DNA of 64,000 bases from positions 1,959,001-2,023,000 of the forward strand of contig NZ_JACCFJ010000001.1 in NCBI RefSeq assembly GCF_013410345.1, given 5' to 3'. The notes under the pieces were generated by a model. That model did not search any database. It was not told where the DNA came from and was given only the letters and a program-made list of their open reading frames with translations. Position 1 is the first letter of the stretch. Every line of letters starts with the position of its first letter. A program made the translations under genes and the position numbers. Below, piece after piece: positions 16,860 to 25,738 of this stretch. Origin of the DNA: Saccharopolyspora hordei. GTDB taxonomy: Bacteria; Actinomycetota; Actinomycetes; Mycobacteriales; Pseudonocardiaceae.

Positions 16860-18881
16860 GTGGTCGCTGCTCCCCGTTTCCCCTTCTCCGCCGTCGTCGG
16901 TCACGACGACCTGCGGCTGGCGCTGCTGCTCAACGCCGTGCACCCGCGCATCGGCGGTGTGCTGGTGCGCGGCGAGAAGGGCACCGCGAAGTCCACCGTG
17001 GTGCGCGCGCTGGCGTCGCTGCTGCCGCCGCTGGACGTGGTCGCCGACTGCCGCTTCGGGTGCGACCCGGCCGGACCCGACCCGCAGTGCCCGGACGCGC
17101 CGCACGGCTCGGCCGCGACGCAGCGCCCGGCGCAGCTCGTCGAGCTCCCGGTCGGTGCCACCGAGGACCGCCTGACCGGCTCGCTGGACCTGGAGCGGGC
17201 GCTGACCGAGGGTGTCCGCGCCTTCCAGCCGGGTCTGCTCGCCGCCGCGCACCGCGGCGTGCTGTACGTGGACGAGGTGAACCTGCTGCACGACCACCTC
17301 GTCGACCTGCTGCTGGACGCCGCCGCGATGGGCCGCGCGCACGTCGAGCGGGAAGGCGTCTCGGTCACGCACCCCGCGTCGTTCCTGTTGGTGGGGACGA
17401 TGAACCCGGAGGAGGGCGAGCTGCGGCCGCAGCTGCTCGACCGGTTCGGCCTCACCGTGCACGTCGCGGCGTCCCGCGACGTCGACACCCGCACCGAGGT
17501 GGTGCGCCGCCGGCTCGCCTTCGAAGCCGACCCGGCCGGGTTCGCCGCGCAGTGGGCCGACGCCGACGCCGAGCTCGCCGAGCGCATCCGCGCCGCGCGG
17601 GACCGGGTCCGGCACGTGGCGCTGCCGGACGCCGAACTCCGCCGGATCTCCGCGCTGTGCGCGGCCTTCGACGTCGACGGGATGCGCGCCGACCTGGTGC
17701 TGGCCCGCACCGCCGTCGCGCACGCGGCCTGGCGCGGCGCCGACGCGGTCACCGAGGCCGACGTCGAGGCCGCTGCCCGGCTCGCCCTGCCGCACCGGCG
17801 TCGCCGGGACCCCTTCGACGAGCCCGGCATGGCCGAGGACCAGCTGGAACAGGCGCTCGCCGAGGCCGCGGAGCACGCCGGGGACGACGGCGACGAGCCG
17901 CCGGAGGGACCGGACGACGGCCCCGGGGGTGGCGGCGGTCAGTCGCCGGACGGGCCGACGGAGCCGACCGGCGGCAGCGGCGCGGACGAGGGCGGCGACG
18001 GGCGCGCCCCGGCGGACAAGCCACCGGCCGCGCCGACGCCGGCGTTCCGGGCGCGGCTGCTGGAGGTCCCGGGCCTCGGTGAGGGCGCGCCGGGACGGCG
18101 CTCGCGGTCGCGGTCGCGCAGCGGCCGGACGACGCGTCCGTCCGCTGTGGAGGGGCACGGTGTGCACGTGGCGGCCACCCTGGCCGCCGCCGCACCGCAC
18201 CAGCTCGCGCGGGGGCGCAGCGGCCCGGGACTGGTGCTGCGGCCCGGTGACCTGCGGCGCGGCATCCGGGAGGGCCGCGAGGGCAACCTGGTGCTGTTCG
18301 CGGTGGACGCCTCCGGGTCGATGGCCGCCCGGGAGCGGATGTCCGCGGTCAGCGGTGCGGTGCTGTCGCTGCTCCGGGACGCCTACCAGCGGCGGGACAA
18401 GGTCGGTGTGGTGACGTTCCGCGGTGGGTCGGCGGAGCTCGCGCTGCCCCCGACGTCCTCTGTGGACGTGGCGGCGGCGCGGATGCGCGGACTGCGCACG
18501 GGTGGCCGCACCCCGTTGGCCGACGGGTTGCTGCAGGTCCAGCGGGTGGTGCAGCGCGAGCGGACGCGCGACCCGCAGCGCCGCGCCCTGGTCGTGCTGC
18601 TGACCGACGGGAAGGCCACCGTGCCGGTGCAGTCCGGGCTGAGCGGGCGCGACCGCGCGCAGCGCGCGGTGGACGACGCCCTGCGGGCCGCCGGGCTGGT
18701 GGCGAGCACGGGCGCGGCGTCCGTCGTGGTGGACTGCGAGAGCGGGATGGTCCGGCTGGGCCTGGCCGCCCGGCTGGCCGCGGCCCTCGGCGGCCCGTGC
18801 CTGCGGCTCGAGGAGCTCTCGGCGGAGAACGTCGCGGGGGTCGTGCGAGCCGTCCGGGACGAACGGCCGCGCGCCGCTTGA
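16860..18881 (+). CDS. Magnesium/cobalt chelatase ChlI-ChlD-like subunit (AAA+ and VWA)
   Basis: A 673-residue fusion of an AAA+ ATPase and a von Willebrand A domain, the small-subunit partner of the large chelatase CobN in actinobacteria. Walker A is GEKGTAKST (residue about 40), Walker [11 protein letters not shown], and arginine-finger region [11 protein letters not shown]. An acidic, Gly/Pro-rich linker (about residues 335-400) with an RSRSRSRSG run leads to the VWA domain with its MIDAS motif DASGSMAAR and the later TDGKA. In Mg-chelatase such subunits drive metal insertion by ATP hydrolysis. Next to cob genes and under a cobalamin riboswitch, cobalt insertion into hydrogenobyrinic acid a,c-diamide is the likely job. 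GTG 16860 has an AGGAAGGA ribosome binding site. Confidence 0.9.
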   Translation: MVAAPRFPFSAVVGHDDLRLALLLNAVHPRIGGVLVRGEKGTAKSTVVRALASLLPPLDVVADCRFGCDPAGPDPQCPDAPHGSAATQRPAQLVELPVGATEDRLTGSLDLERALTEGVRAFQPGLLAAAHRGVLYVDEVNLLHDHLVDLLLDAAAMGRAHVEREGVSVTHPASFLLVGTMNPEEGELRPQLLDRFGLTVHVAASRDVDTRTEVVRRRLAFEADPAGFAAQWADADAELAERIRAARDRVRHVALPDAELRRISALCAAFDVDGMRADLVLARTAVAHAAWRGADAVTEADVEAAARLALPHRRRRDPFDEPGMAEDQLEQALAEAAEHAGDDGDEPPEGPDDGPGGGGGQSPDGPTEPTGGSGADEGGDGRAPADKPPAAPTPAFRARLLEVPGLGEGAPGRRSRSRSRSGRTTRPSAVEGHGVHVAATLAAAAPHQLARGRSGPGLVLRPGDLRRGIREGREGNLVLFAVDASGSMAARERMSAVSGAVLSLLRDAYQRRDKVGVVTFRGGSAELALPPTSSVDVAAARMRGLRTGGRTPLADGLLQVQRVVQRERTRDPQRRALVVLLTDGKATVPVQSGLSGRDRAQRAVDDALRAAGLVASTGAASVVVDCESGMVRLGLAARLAAALGGPCLRLEELSAENVAGVVRAVRDERPRAA

Positions 18882-18902
18882 TCTCGGTTTGGTTACGAGA
18901 TC
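18880..18902 (+). terminator. Weak inverted repeat at the chelatase stop
   Basis: GATCTCG-N9-CGAGATC overlaps the stop codon. It could form a small hairpin and end the chelatase transcript; it is modest for this genome. The remaining bases to 19139 hold no recognisable gene. Confidence 0.25.
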
Positions 18903-19139
18903 GGCTGACACGAGTACCGGCCCGCTGCTCGGATTGGTACGGTGGCTGCCGTCCACCTGACCCCCAGGGGTGGACTTGCGAAGTGCCCCCGCGCTCCCGG
19001 CGACCCCCAGGCTGGTTGAGTGCGGGGGCCTCTCAGTCTCTGGCCCCGGTTGTGACGTGTGCCGGGTCCGCGCGGTTCGTCCGTTCCTCGGTGCGAAGAT
19101 GCTGCACCGAAGTGTGTTCGGTACCGCCGATGGAGGGAC

Positions 19140-20138
19140 ATGGGCTCGCAGTCGGCCGCACCTGCGGGGGAGGCGGCGCGGAACCCGCGGACGCCGCCGT
19201 GGCGCCGGCCGTGGGCTGAGCTGCCGCGCGAGGAGCGGTTCTGGCGCACGGCTTTCGTGGCCTCCCAGGTCCTGGTGCGCGTCGTGATCGCACTGGTCTG
19301 CTACACGGTCTTCGTGCTCACCGGCGCGGTGGCGTCCGACGGCGCCGTGACCGACCGCGGCACCGCGCTGGCCACGCACTGCGAGCGGGTCGGGCCGATC
19401 AGCCGGTCCGGACTGGGCTGGTACTGGTCCTGCGAGGCGGAGGTGACCTGGTCCGACGGGCGGACGACGCGGGAGGAGTTCCCGTCCTCGCAGCTGACCC
19501 CGCGGAACACGACCGAGCCCGCGCCCGTGGTGCACCGGGACGTCCGCGACGCGGCGGACCAGGTCGTGGTCGACGCCCCGCGCCCGTTCGCCGTCCTCGG
19601 CTGGGTGATGCTCGTCGCGTTGACCGGCCTGCTCGTCCACGGCGTGTGGGTCCCCGGCGTGCCGCCGATGCCCGCGGACCGCCGGGCGGAGCGCCGCCGG
19701 CGGGTCCGGTTGCAGTGGTGGCAGCCGCTGGCCGCGCCGATCGGGTGGGGCCTGTTGGTCGCGGGTGGGCTCGGCGCCGCGTCCCCGACCGCGTCGGGGC
19801 TGTCGGTGCTCGCGATCGTGCTCGGGTTCGGCGCGCTCGTCACCGCGTGGGCCGTGTCGCTGAACCGCAGACGGAAGGGCGTCGTCGAGCCGCGGGAACT
19901 GCCGCCGGAGCTCACGGCGAGGTGGGGGAAGGTGGGCGGCTGGCTGCTCGTCCTCGGCGGGATCGCCGCCGTGGCGGGGCTCGGCACGACGCTGCCCGAC
20001 CCCGTCGGCGTGGTCGGCGTGCTCGCGCTGCCCTGCGCGGTGATCGCGGTGGGGTGGCGGGTGAAGGTGGTCGCAAGCCGGAGGTCGCGTGGAACCGATC
20101 CAGGGGGGACCGCGTCGATCTGGACAACAGCGGGGTGA
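19140..20138 (+). CDS. Unknown membrane protein heading the type VII-associated cassette
   Basis: A 332-residue protein with about six hydrophobic segments: residues about 30-55, then after a 95-residue extracytoplasmic-type domain (CERVGPISRSGLGWYWSCEAEVTW, two Cys) further helices near 170, 215, 235, 280 and 300. I do not recognise an established family. The Cys pair in the loop suggests an oxidising, extracytoplasmic location. ATG 19140 has GGAGG 3-4 bases upstream. It is followed 13 bases later by a YbaB-like gene, then an EspC-like and a WXG-type gene, all on the same strand, so it is probably part of a cassette feeding a type VII secretion system encoded elsewhere. Confidence 0.75.
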   Translation: MGSQSAAPAGEAARNPRTPPWRRPWAELPREERFWRTAFVASQVLVRVVIALVCYTVFVLTGAVASDGAVTDRGTALATHCERVGPISRSGLGWYWSCEAEVTWSDGRTTREEFPSSQLTPRNTTEPAPVVHRDVRDAADQVVVDAPRPFAVLGWVMLVALTGLLVHGVWVPGVPPMPADRRAERRRRVRLQWWQPLAAPIGWGLLVAGGLGAASPTASGLSVLAIVLGFGALVTAWAVSLNRRRKGVVEPRELPPELTARWGKVGGWLLVLGGIAAVAGLGTTLPDPVGVVGVLALPCAVIAVGWRVKVVASRRSRGTDPGGTASIWTTAG

Positions 20139-20151
20139 TGGGAGGCAACGA

Positions 20152-20571
20152 GTGGAGCAGTCGCCGGAACAGTGGTTGGCGATGATGCAGCAACGGGCTG
20201 ACGAGATGGTGCGCCAGTCCGAGCAGATCCAGCAGCAGATGCAGGAGATGGCCGAGACGGCCAGCGACCCCGACGGGACGGTGTCGGTCACCGTCGGCGC
20301 CAACGGTGCGCTCAAGGACCTGCAGATCGACCAGCGCGCGATGCGCCGGAGCGCGGCGGACCTGCGGACGACGATCCTGCAGCTCGCCGGGCAGGCGCAG
20401 GCCGCGGTGGCCGGTCGCGTGGTCAGCGCGGTCGAGCCGGTGGCGGGCACCGCGGGGATGGAGTTCCTGCGCTCCCAGCTGCCGCCCGAGCCAGAGCCCG
20501 AGGGGACCCCGTCCCGGCGCCCCGAGGTGGACGACCACGACGACGAACCGCCGCAGTCCTTCCTGCGCTGA
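20152..20571 (+). CDS. YbaB/EbfC-family protein in a type VII secretion-associated cassette
   Basis: A 139-residue protein. Residues 8-45 form a long amphipathic helix (QWLAMMQQRADEMVRQSEQI). The YbaB/EbfC core follows (DGTVSVTVGANGALKDLQID, then RSAADLRTTILQLAGQAQAAV), and the tail is disordered and acidic. Classical YbaB binds DNA as a dimer; divergent versions next to WXG and EspC genes are common in actinomycetes, where their role is unproven and may be chaperone-like. GTG 20152 follows GGGAGG by 6 bases. It is spaced 14 bases from the next gene, consistent with one transcript. Confidence 0.82.
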   Translation: MEQSPEQWLAMMQQRADEMVRQSEQIQQQMQEMAETASDPDGTVSVTVGANGALKDLQIDQRAMRRSAADLRTTILQLAGQAQAAVAGRVVSAVEPVAGTAGMEFLRSQLPPEPEPEGTPSRRPEVDDHDDEPPQSFLR

Positions 20572-20585
20572 ACGGAGTGAGCACG

Positions 20586-20894
20586 ATGACGCAGCACTTC
20601 GCCGTGCGGCCCGCCGATCTGCGGTCGCACTCGGACTACCTGTCGGACCTCGCCGAGAAGGTCTCGGCCGCCGCTGACAAGGCCAACGGGGTCAGCTTCG
20701 GCGTGGACTCCTTCGGCCTGGTCGGGCAGATGTTCGCCTTCCAGGCGCGGGAGACCTCGCAGCAGGGTGCCGAGCAGATCCGCACCTTCTCCCAGCGCAC
20801 CGGGGTGCTTGGCGAGAACGTGCGGGCGTGCGCGGCCGACTACGAGAGCGACGACCAGCGCAACGCGGACAACATCGGAAAGATCGAGGTGTGA
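20586..20894 (+). CDS. EspC-like type VII secretion target protein
   Basis: A 102-residue protein resembling the ESX-1 EspC family: an N-terminal F-x-V-x-PADLRSHSDYLSDLAEKVSAA helix, a central GVDSFGLVGQMFAFQARE turn region, and a second helix ending VRACAADYESDDQRNADNI. Such proteins are small helical hairpins secreted by, or assembled at, type VII systems. ATG 20586 is preferred because CGGAG lies 8 bases upstream; GTG 20577 would overlap that site. Only 4 bases separate it from the next gene. Confidence 0.8.
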   Translation: MTQHFAVRPADLRSHSDYLSDLAEKVSAAADKANGVSFGVDSFGLVGQMFAFQARETSQQGAEQIRTFSQRTGVLGENVRACAADYESDDQRNADNIGKIEV

Positions 20895-20898
20895 CCTG

Positions 20899-22185
20899 AT
20901 GTCGTCGATGTTCGTCGATGTGGAGTCGCCGTCCCTGGAGTCGGGGAGCTGGAGCGCCGGCGCCGGGATCGTGGACTCGGCCCGCGCCACCGCCAACGCG
21001 GTGCAGAGCGGCGACTGGGGCGACCTCGCCGCCAGCGGTGGTGTGCTGGCCCTGGACGGCCTGCTGCTGACGATCGACCCGGTCGGTTCCGCGCTGGCCG
21101 CGGGTGTCGGCTGGCTGATGGAGCACCTCGCGCCGCTGCGCGAGCTGCTCGACTTCGTGGCCGGTGACCCGAACGCGATCAAGGAGGGCGCCGACACCTG
21201 GAACTCCATCAAGGAGGACCTGCAGCAGCTCGCCGAGGACCTGCCCAAGAAGGCCCAGGAGCAGACCGCCGAGTGGTCGGGCCAGGCCAAGGACGCCTAC
21301 GCCAAGCAGGTCCAGCAGTACACCGAAGGCCTGCAGGCGCTGTCCATCAGCGCGGGCAGCGCCTCGGCGACGATCGCCACCGCCGGGACGATGGTGGCCA
21401 CCACCCGCGGCATCATCCGCGACATCATCGCCTCGGTCGTCGCGGAGCTGATCAAGGGCGCGCTGGCGGCGCTGGCCGGCTCGGTGGTCAGCTTCGGCGC
21501 CACGGTCGCCGGGTACCTGGCCTACGCGGCCGGGCGGGTCGGCATGACCATCGGCAAGATCACCGCCAAGATCAGCAAACTGCTGGCCAAGCTCGGCAAG
21601 GCGGGTTCGCTCATGGCCCGGACGCTGGACGACATGGCCAAGGTCGGCTCGAAGATCGGGGCCGACCTGGTGACCACGGGCGCGAAGGCGTTCCCGGTGT
21701 CCCCGGCGCTCGGCGGGGCCACGCACGCGGCGGGCCGGGCGGCCACGGCGGGCGCGGACGGCCTGAGCACGGCGGCGACGGGCATGACCCGCGCGGCGGA
21801 CGGCCTCACCACGGCGGCCGGCCGCACCGCCGACGCCGCCACCGGCATCACCCGCGGCTCCGAACAGCTGGCCGGCCACGGTCTGCGCTGGATGCACGGC
21901 GCGGACGACGCGGGCCGGTCGGTCAGCGAGGGCCTCGGCCGCACGGTCCAGGACGCGGCCCAGAACGCCGGGTACAGCGGGCGCTTCTCCGAGGGCATGG
22001 ACCGGGTGTCCAACGTGCTCCGGCCGGAGAGCGCGACCATCCGCGGCGTGCTCGGCGCGGAGCAGTACCACGAGCAGAACTACGACGAGGACTCCGGCTC
22101 GTACTACGACGGCTACAACGCCCGGGGCCAGTACACCGGGGAGCACGGTCGCGACGGGTACCGCGACCTCCCGCGTCCGGAGTGA
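20899..22185 (+). CDS. WXG-domain type VII secretion substrate, possible effector
   Basis: A 428-residue protein. The first 130 residues hold helical segments. A WXG-type turn occurs at AEWSGQAKDAYAKQVQQY (residues about 120-140), followed by a long Ala-rich helical region with a hydrophobic stretch near residues 175-215 (IIASVVAELIKGALAALAGS). The middle repeats A-A-G-x-T-x-A-A. The C-terminal 40 residues are rich in Tyr, Gly and Asp (YYDGYNARGQYTGEHGRDGY). No known toxin domain is recognised, and no immunity gene follows: a terminator lies directly downstream. It could be an effector with a new C-terminal activity, a pore-forming or LXG-like protein, or a structural secreted protein. Confidence 0.75.
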   Translation: MSSMFVDVESPSLESGSWSAGAGIVDSARATANAVQSGDWGDLAASGGVLALDGLLLTIDPVGSALAAGVGWLMEHLAPLRELLDFVAGDPNAIKEGADTWNSIKEDLQQLAEDLPKKAQEQTAEWSGQAKDAYAKQVQQYTEGLQALSISAGSASATIATAGTMVATTRGIIRDIIASVVAELIKGALAALAGSVVSFGATVAGYLAYAAGRVGMTIGKITAKISKLLAKLGKAGSLMARTLDDMAKVGSKIGADLVTTGAKAFPVSPALGGATHAAGRAATAGADGLSTAATGMTRAADGLTTAAGRTADAATGITRGSEQLAGHGLRWMHGADDAGRSVSEGLGRTVQDAAQNAGYSGRFSEGMDRVSNVLRPESATIRGVLGAEQYHEQNYDEDSGSYYDGYNARGQYTGEHGRDGYRDLPRPE

Positions 22186-22191
22186 CGGGCC

Positions 22192-22229
22192 CGCGCGCGT
22201 GACGGCGCCCGGGTGCCGTCACGCGCGCG
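22192..22229. terminator. Bidirectional terminator between WXG gene and MFS gene
   Basis: A perfect 15-bp stem (22192-22206 with 22215-22229) and an 8-base loop, placed between convergent genes. The right arm overlaps the last codons of the MFS gene. Confidence 0.85.
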
Positions 22230-23379
22230 TGGCCACCCGGGCCTGGTAGCGGCGGTGGGCGACGGAGGCGACGACCAGCAGCGGGACCGCGGTCGCCGAG
22301 GCGGTGCCGAACAGCAGCGCGTACCTGCCGTGGTCGGCGAGGTGCCCGCCCGCCGCCGACGCCGCCGCGCTGCCGAGGAACAGCGCGGAGGCGAACAGCG
22401 ACACCGCCAGCCCGCGGGCCTCCGGGACCACCGAGGTCACCCAGGTCTGCAGGGACGAGTGCAGGAACGACCAGCCACCGCCGAGCAGCAGCGCGGTGAC
22501 CACCACCGTCACCACGTCCGTCCGCAGTGCCACGACCAGGTGGCCGACGGCCATCGAGGACCCGCCGAGCGCGATCAGCTGCCACACCGCCAGCCGTCCG
22601 CCCAGCGCCTTGACCAGCCGGGAGGACAGCCACACCCCGACGCCGTAGGTGGCGGTGGCCAGCCCGGCCACCGCGACGCTGACGCCGTGGTGCACCAGCG
22701 CGGACGGCAGGAAGGTCAGCACGCCCAGCAGCACGGCGCCCTCCACGAAGACCAGCCCGAACACCAGCAGCGCCCAGCGGTTGGCCAGCACCGTCGCGAG
22801 GTGCGCGCGCACCCCGGCGACCGCGGCGCGCTCCGGTTCCGGCAGCCGGCCGATGAGCACGGCGCACGTCCCGGCGCACAGCGCGGGGAGGACGAAGACG
22901 ACGCGCCAGTCCAGCAGTCCGGCGAGCACCCCGCCGACCGCGGTCGCCAGCGCGGTGCCCATCGCCGAGGCCGCCATGAGGTCGGACAGCGCGCCCTGCC
23001 GCCGGTCCGGGGAGACCGTGTCCCCGACGTAGGTCAGCGAGGACGGCACGATCGCGCCCACGCACGCGCCGGTGACCACCCGCGCGGCCACCAGCGTGGT
23101 GAGGTCCGGCGCCAGCGCGGACGCGAGCCCGGCCACCGCCGCGCCGGCCAGCGTCCCGCGCATCACGACGATCCGCCCGAACCGGTCGGACAGCACGCCC
23201 CACACCGGCTGCAGGCACCCGTAGGCGAGGAAGTAGCCGCTGGCCGCGGCGACCGCGGACGCCAGCGGGACCCGCATCCCGAGCGCGATGAGCACCAGCA
23301 TCGGGGTGACGGCGAACCGGTCGAAGTTCGAGATGAACGTGGCCGCGGACAGCACCAGCGGTGGCCTGGCGGACGGCAT
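22219..23379 (-). CDS. MFS transporter (drug/metabolite efflux type)
   Basis: A 386-residue transporter with about 12 helices. The motif GVLSDRFGRIVVMRGTL marks MFS motif A and GACVGAIVPSSLTYVGD resembles motif C of drug:H+ antiporters, so export is likelier than import. ATG 23379 has GGAGGAG 7 bases upstream. It lies between the type VII cassette and cobO, transcribed towards the cassette. There is no evidence that it belongs to cobalamin metabolism; the spacer to cobO (23380-23502) carries divergent promoters. Confidence 0.85.
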   Translation of the reverse strand: MPSARPPLVLSAATFISNFDRFAVTPMLVLIALGMRVPLASAVAAASGYFLAYGCLQPVWGVLSDRFGRIVVMRGTLAGAAVAGLASALAPDLTTLVAARVVTGACVGAIVPSSLTYVGDTVSPDRRQGALSDLMAASAMGTALATAVGGVLAGLLDWRVVFVLPALCAGTCAVLIGRLPEPERAAVAGVRAHLATVLANRWALLVFGLVFVEGAVLLGVLTFLPSALVHHGVSVAVAGLATATYGVGVWLSSRLVKALGGRLAVWQLIALGGSSMAVGHLVVALRTDVVTVVVTALLLGGGWSFLHSSLQTWVTSVVPEARGLAVSLFASALFLGSAAASAAGGHLADHGRYALLFGTASATAVPLLVVASVAHRRYQARVATRA

Positions 23380-23490
23380 GGACGGGCTCCTCCCCACGAC
23401 GTGGCGTCCATGCTCACCGACGACCGGGCCGCGGGAGCCGTGACGTTGACCACCCGCGCTGCCCGTCCCGGCTCCGGGGAGATCGGCGGA

Positions 23491-23496
23491 TAGGGT
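23491..23496 (+). promoter_or_regulatory. -10 box of a leaderless cobO transcript
   Basis: TAGGGT ends 6 bases before ATG 23503 and no Shine-Dalgarno sequence is present, so cobO is probably translated from a leaderless mRNA. It therefore lacks a riboswitch leader. Confidence 0.45.
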
Positions 23497-23502
23497 CGGG
23501 GC

Positions 23503-24117
23503 ATGCCTCAGGGACAGCCTTCCACCGTGCCGAACGATGGTCTGACCACCCGCCAGCGGCGCAACAGACCGCTGGTCGTGGTGCACACCGGCGAGATGAA
23601 GGGCAAGTCCACCGCCGCGTTCGGGCTCGCGCTGCGCGGCTGGAACCAGGGCTGGTCCCTCGGCGTGTTCCAGTTCGTCAAGTCGGCGAAGTGGCGGGTC
23701 GGCGAGGAAGCCGCGTTCCGCGCGCTGGGACGGCTGCACGCCGAGACCGGCCAGGGCGGCCCCGTCGAGTGGCACAAGATGGGCGAGGGCTGGTCCTGGG
23801 CGCGCAAGAAGGGCACCGAGGAGGACCACGCCGCCGCGGCGCTGGAGGGCTGGCGCGAGATCGCGCGGCGGATCCGCGAGGAGCGGCACCGGATGTACGT
23901 GCTGGACGAGTTCACCTACCCGCTGAACTGGGGGTGGGTCGACGTCGAGGAGGTCGTGGCCACGCTGCGCGACCGGCCCGGCCACCAGCACGTCGTGATC
24001 ACCGGCCGCAACGCCCCGCAGCAGCTGGTCGACGCCGCGGACCTGGTGATGGAGACGACCAAGGTCAAGCACCCGATGGACGCCGGGCAGAAGGGCCAGA
24101 AGGGCATCGAGTGGTGA
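23503..24117 (+). CDS. cobO: Cob(I)alamin/corrinoid adenosyltransferase CobO
   Basis: A 204-residue enzyme of the BtuR/CobO/CobA type, which transfers the adenosyl group of ATP to the cobalt(I) corrinoid. The P-loop is HTGEMKGKST (residues 28-37), with the family motifs VFQFVKSAKW, GEGWSWARK and VLDEFTYPLNWGW. Length is typical. Its stop overlaps the cobB start by four bases (GTGA), so translation is coupled and cobO-cobB is an operon. Confidence 0.97.
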   Translation: MPQGQPSTVPNDGLTTRQRRNRPLVVVHTGEMKGKSTAAFGLALRGWNQGWSLGVFQFVKSAKWRVGEEAAFRALGRLHAETGQGGPVEWHKMGEGWSWARKKGTEEDHAAAALEGWREIARRIREERHRMYVLDEFTYPLNWGWVDVEEVVATLRDRPGHQHVVITGRNAPQQLVDAADLVMETTKVKHPMDAGQKGQKGIEW

Positions 24118-25469
24118 CCTCCGGGCACGCCCGGCTCGTCATCGCCGCCCCGGCGTCCGGGCACGGCAAGACGACGGTCACGACCGGGTTGCTGGGCGCG
24201 TTGCGGCGCCGCGGCACCGACGTCGCGCCGTTCAAGGTCGGACCGGACTACATCGACCCCGGCTACCACCGGGTCGCCGCCGGGCGGGTGGCGCGGAACC
24301 TGGACCCGGTGCTGGTCGGCGAGGACCGCATCGCCTCGCTGTTCCGCCGCGGCGCGGCGGAACTGTCCGTCGTGGAGGGTGTGATGGGGCTGTTCGACGG
24401 CCGCATCGGCACCGGCGACGGGGTGCCGGTCGGGTCCACCGCGCACGTGGCGCAGCTGCTCGCCGCGCCGGTCGTGCTCGTCGTCGACGCCCGGGGACAG
24501 AGCCACAGCCTCGCCGCCTTGCTGCACGGGTTCCGCAGCTACCGGCCCGAGGTGCGGGTGGCCGGGGTGGTCCTGAACCGGGTCGGGTCGCCGCGCCACG
24601 AGCAGGTGCTGCGGGAGGCCGCGGACGCCGCGGGCCTGCCGGTGCTCGGCGCCGTGCCGCGCACCGACGACCTCGCCGTGCCGTCCCGGCACCTCGGCCT
24701 CGTCCCGGCCGCCGAGCGCGGCGCGGAGGCGGTCCGCGCGGTGGACGCGATGACCGAGGTCGTCGCGCGGTCCGTGGACCTCGACGCGGTCGCCGAGATC
24801 GCGCGCTCGGCACCGGACCTCGACGGGCCGGTCTGGGACCCGCGGGAGGAGGTCGCGCCGCAGGGTTCGCCGGTCGTCGCGGTGGCCGGGGGCCGGGCGT
24901 TCACCTTCGCCTACGCCGAGCACGTCGAGCTGCTCGAGGCCGCCGGTGCCGAGGTCGCCGTGGTGGACCCGCTGACCGACGAACGGCTCCCCGAGGGCAC
25001 CGCGGGTCTGGTGCTGCCGGGCGGGTTCCCGGAGCAGCACGCGGCCGAGCTGTCCGCGAACTCCGCGCTGCGCGAGGAGATCGCCGCGTTCGCCGCCCGC
25101 GGGGCGCCGGTGCACGCCGAGTGCGGCGGACTGCTCTACCTGGCCGAGGAGGTCGACGGGCACCCGCTGTGCGGGGTGCTCGCCGCGCGGGCGCGGATGT
25201 CGTCGCGCCTGACGCTCGGTTACCGGGACGCGGTCGCCGCCGCCGATTCCGCCCTGTTCGCCGCGGGAACGCGGGTGAGCGGGCACGAATTCCACCGCAC
25301 CGTCCTGGATCCCGGCCACGGCACCGATCCCGCGTGGTTCTGGCGCGGCGAGACCGGGCCGCACCGCGAGGGGTTCGTCCAGCGCGGCGTGCACGCGTCC
25401 TACCTGCACACCCACCCCGCCGCGCACCCGGCAGCGGTCGAGCGGTTCGTGGCCCGGTGCGCGCGGTGA
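24114..25469 (+). CDS. cobB: Cobyrinic/hydrogenobyrinic acid a,c-diamide synthase CobB
   Basis: A 451-residue glutamine-dependent amidase that amidates the a and c carboxylates of the corrin ring. The N-terminal dethiobiotin-synthetase-like domain has the P-loop APASGHGKTT and FKVGPDYIDPGYH. The C-terminal class I glutamine amidotransferase has LVLPGGFPEQHA, nucleophile Cys337 in HAECGGLLYL, and SYLHTHPAAHP as the His region. GTG 24114 overlaps the cobO stop by four bases; GTG 24111 is an equal alternative. In the oxygen-type route the product is the substrate for CobN plus the ChlI/D subunit, both encoded in this window. Confidence 0.96.
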   Translation: MTSGHARLVIAAPASGHGKTTVTTGLLGALRRRGTDVAPFKVGPDYIDPGYHRVAAGRVARNLDPVLVGEDRIASLFRRGAAELSVVEGVMGLFDGRIGTGDGVPVGSTAHVAQLLAAPVVLVVDARGQSHSLAALLHGFRSYRPEVRVAGVVLNRVGSPRHEQVLREAADAAGLPVLGAVPRTDDLAVPSRHLGLVPAAERGAEAVRAVDAMTEVVARSVDLDAVAEIARSAPDLDGPVWDPREEVAPQGSPVVAVAGGRAFTFAYAEHVELLEAAGAEVAVVDPLTDERLPEGTAGLVLPGGFPEQHAAELSANSALREEIAAFAARGAPVHAECGGLLYLAEEVDGHPLCGVLAARARMSSRLTLGYRDAVAAADSALFAAGTRVSGHEFHRTVLDPGHGTDPAWFWRGETGPHREGFVQRGVHASYLHTHPAAHPAAVERFVARCAR

Positions 25470-25592
25470 CCGCGCTGCGCTCCCGGGGTGGCCGCCGTCG
25501 CGGTGTCACGGCAGGTGAGCAGCGCTGAGCACCACGTGACCGCCCTGCAGGGGGTGCCGCGGGCACGCGGTACGGTCATCACTCGCGAAGGC

Positions 25593-25618
25593 GGGCGGCG
25601 GCTCGACGAGCCGCGCCC
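25593..25618 (+). promoter_or_regulatory. Leader hairpin between cobB and the first cobM
   Basis: GGGC-(G)-GCGGCTC-GAC-GAGCCGC-GCCC forms an 11-bp stem with one bulged base. It lies 14 bases after TACGGT (25573-25578), a possible -10, so it would be near the 5' end of a cobM transcript. It could be a terminator or attenuator. The rest of 25470-25738 shows no gene and no cobalamin aptamer. Confidence 0.35.
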
Positions 25619-25738
25619 CCGGGGCACCTCGCGGAGGGCGCGCGGGTGCTCCCCGCCGCACTTGCTGTCCGAAGTGGACGTCGCGCCGCAGTCGTCCGCT
25701 GTGGTAGTGCTTCCACCCCGAGGCGGAAGAGGAGAACG

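Noticed and set aside
16047-21290. A 1747-codon open frame on the minus strand across elaA, the chelatase and the type VII cassette
   Set aside because: It is antisense to several well-recognised genes, has Arg/Pro/His-rich composition typical of high-GC shadow frames and shows no domain.
25470-25738. A third cobalamin riboswitch before the tailed cobM
   Set aside because: The aptamer core blocks (GCCACTG, and the AGTCAGGA-type B12 box) are absent. Only a simple 11-bp hairpin is seen.
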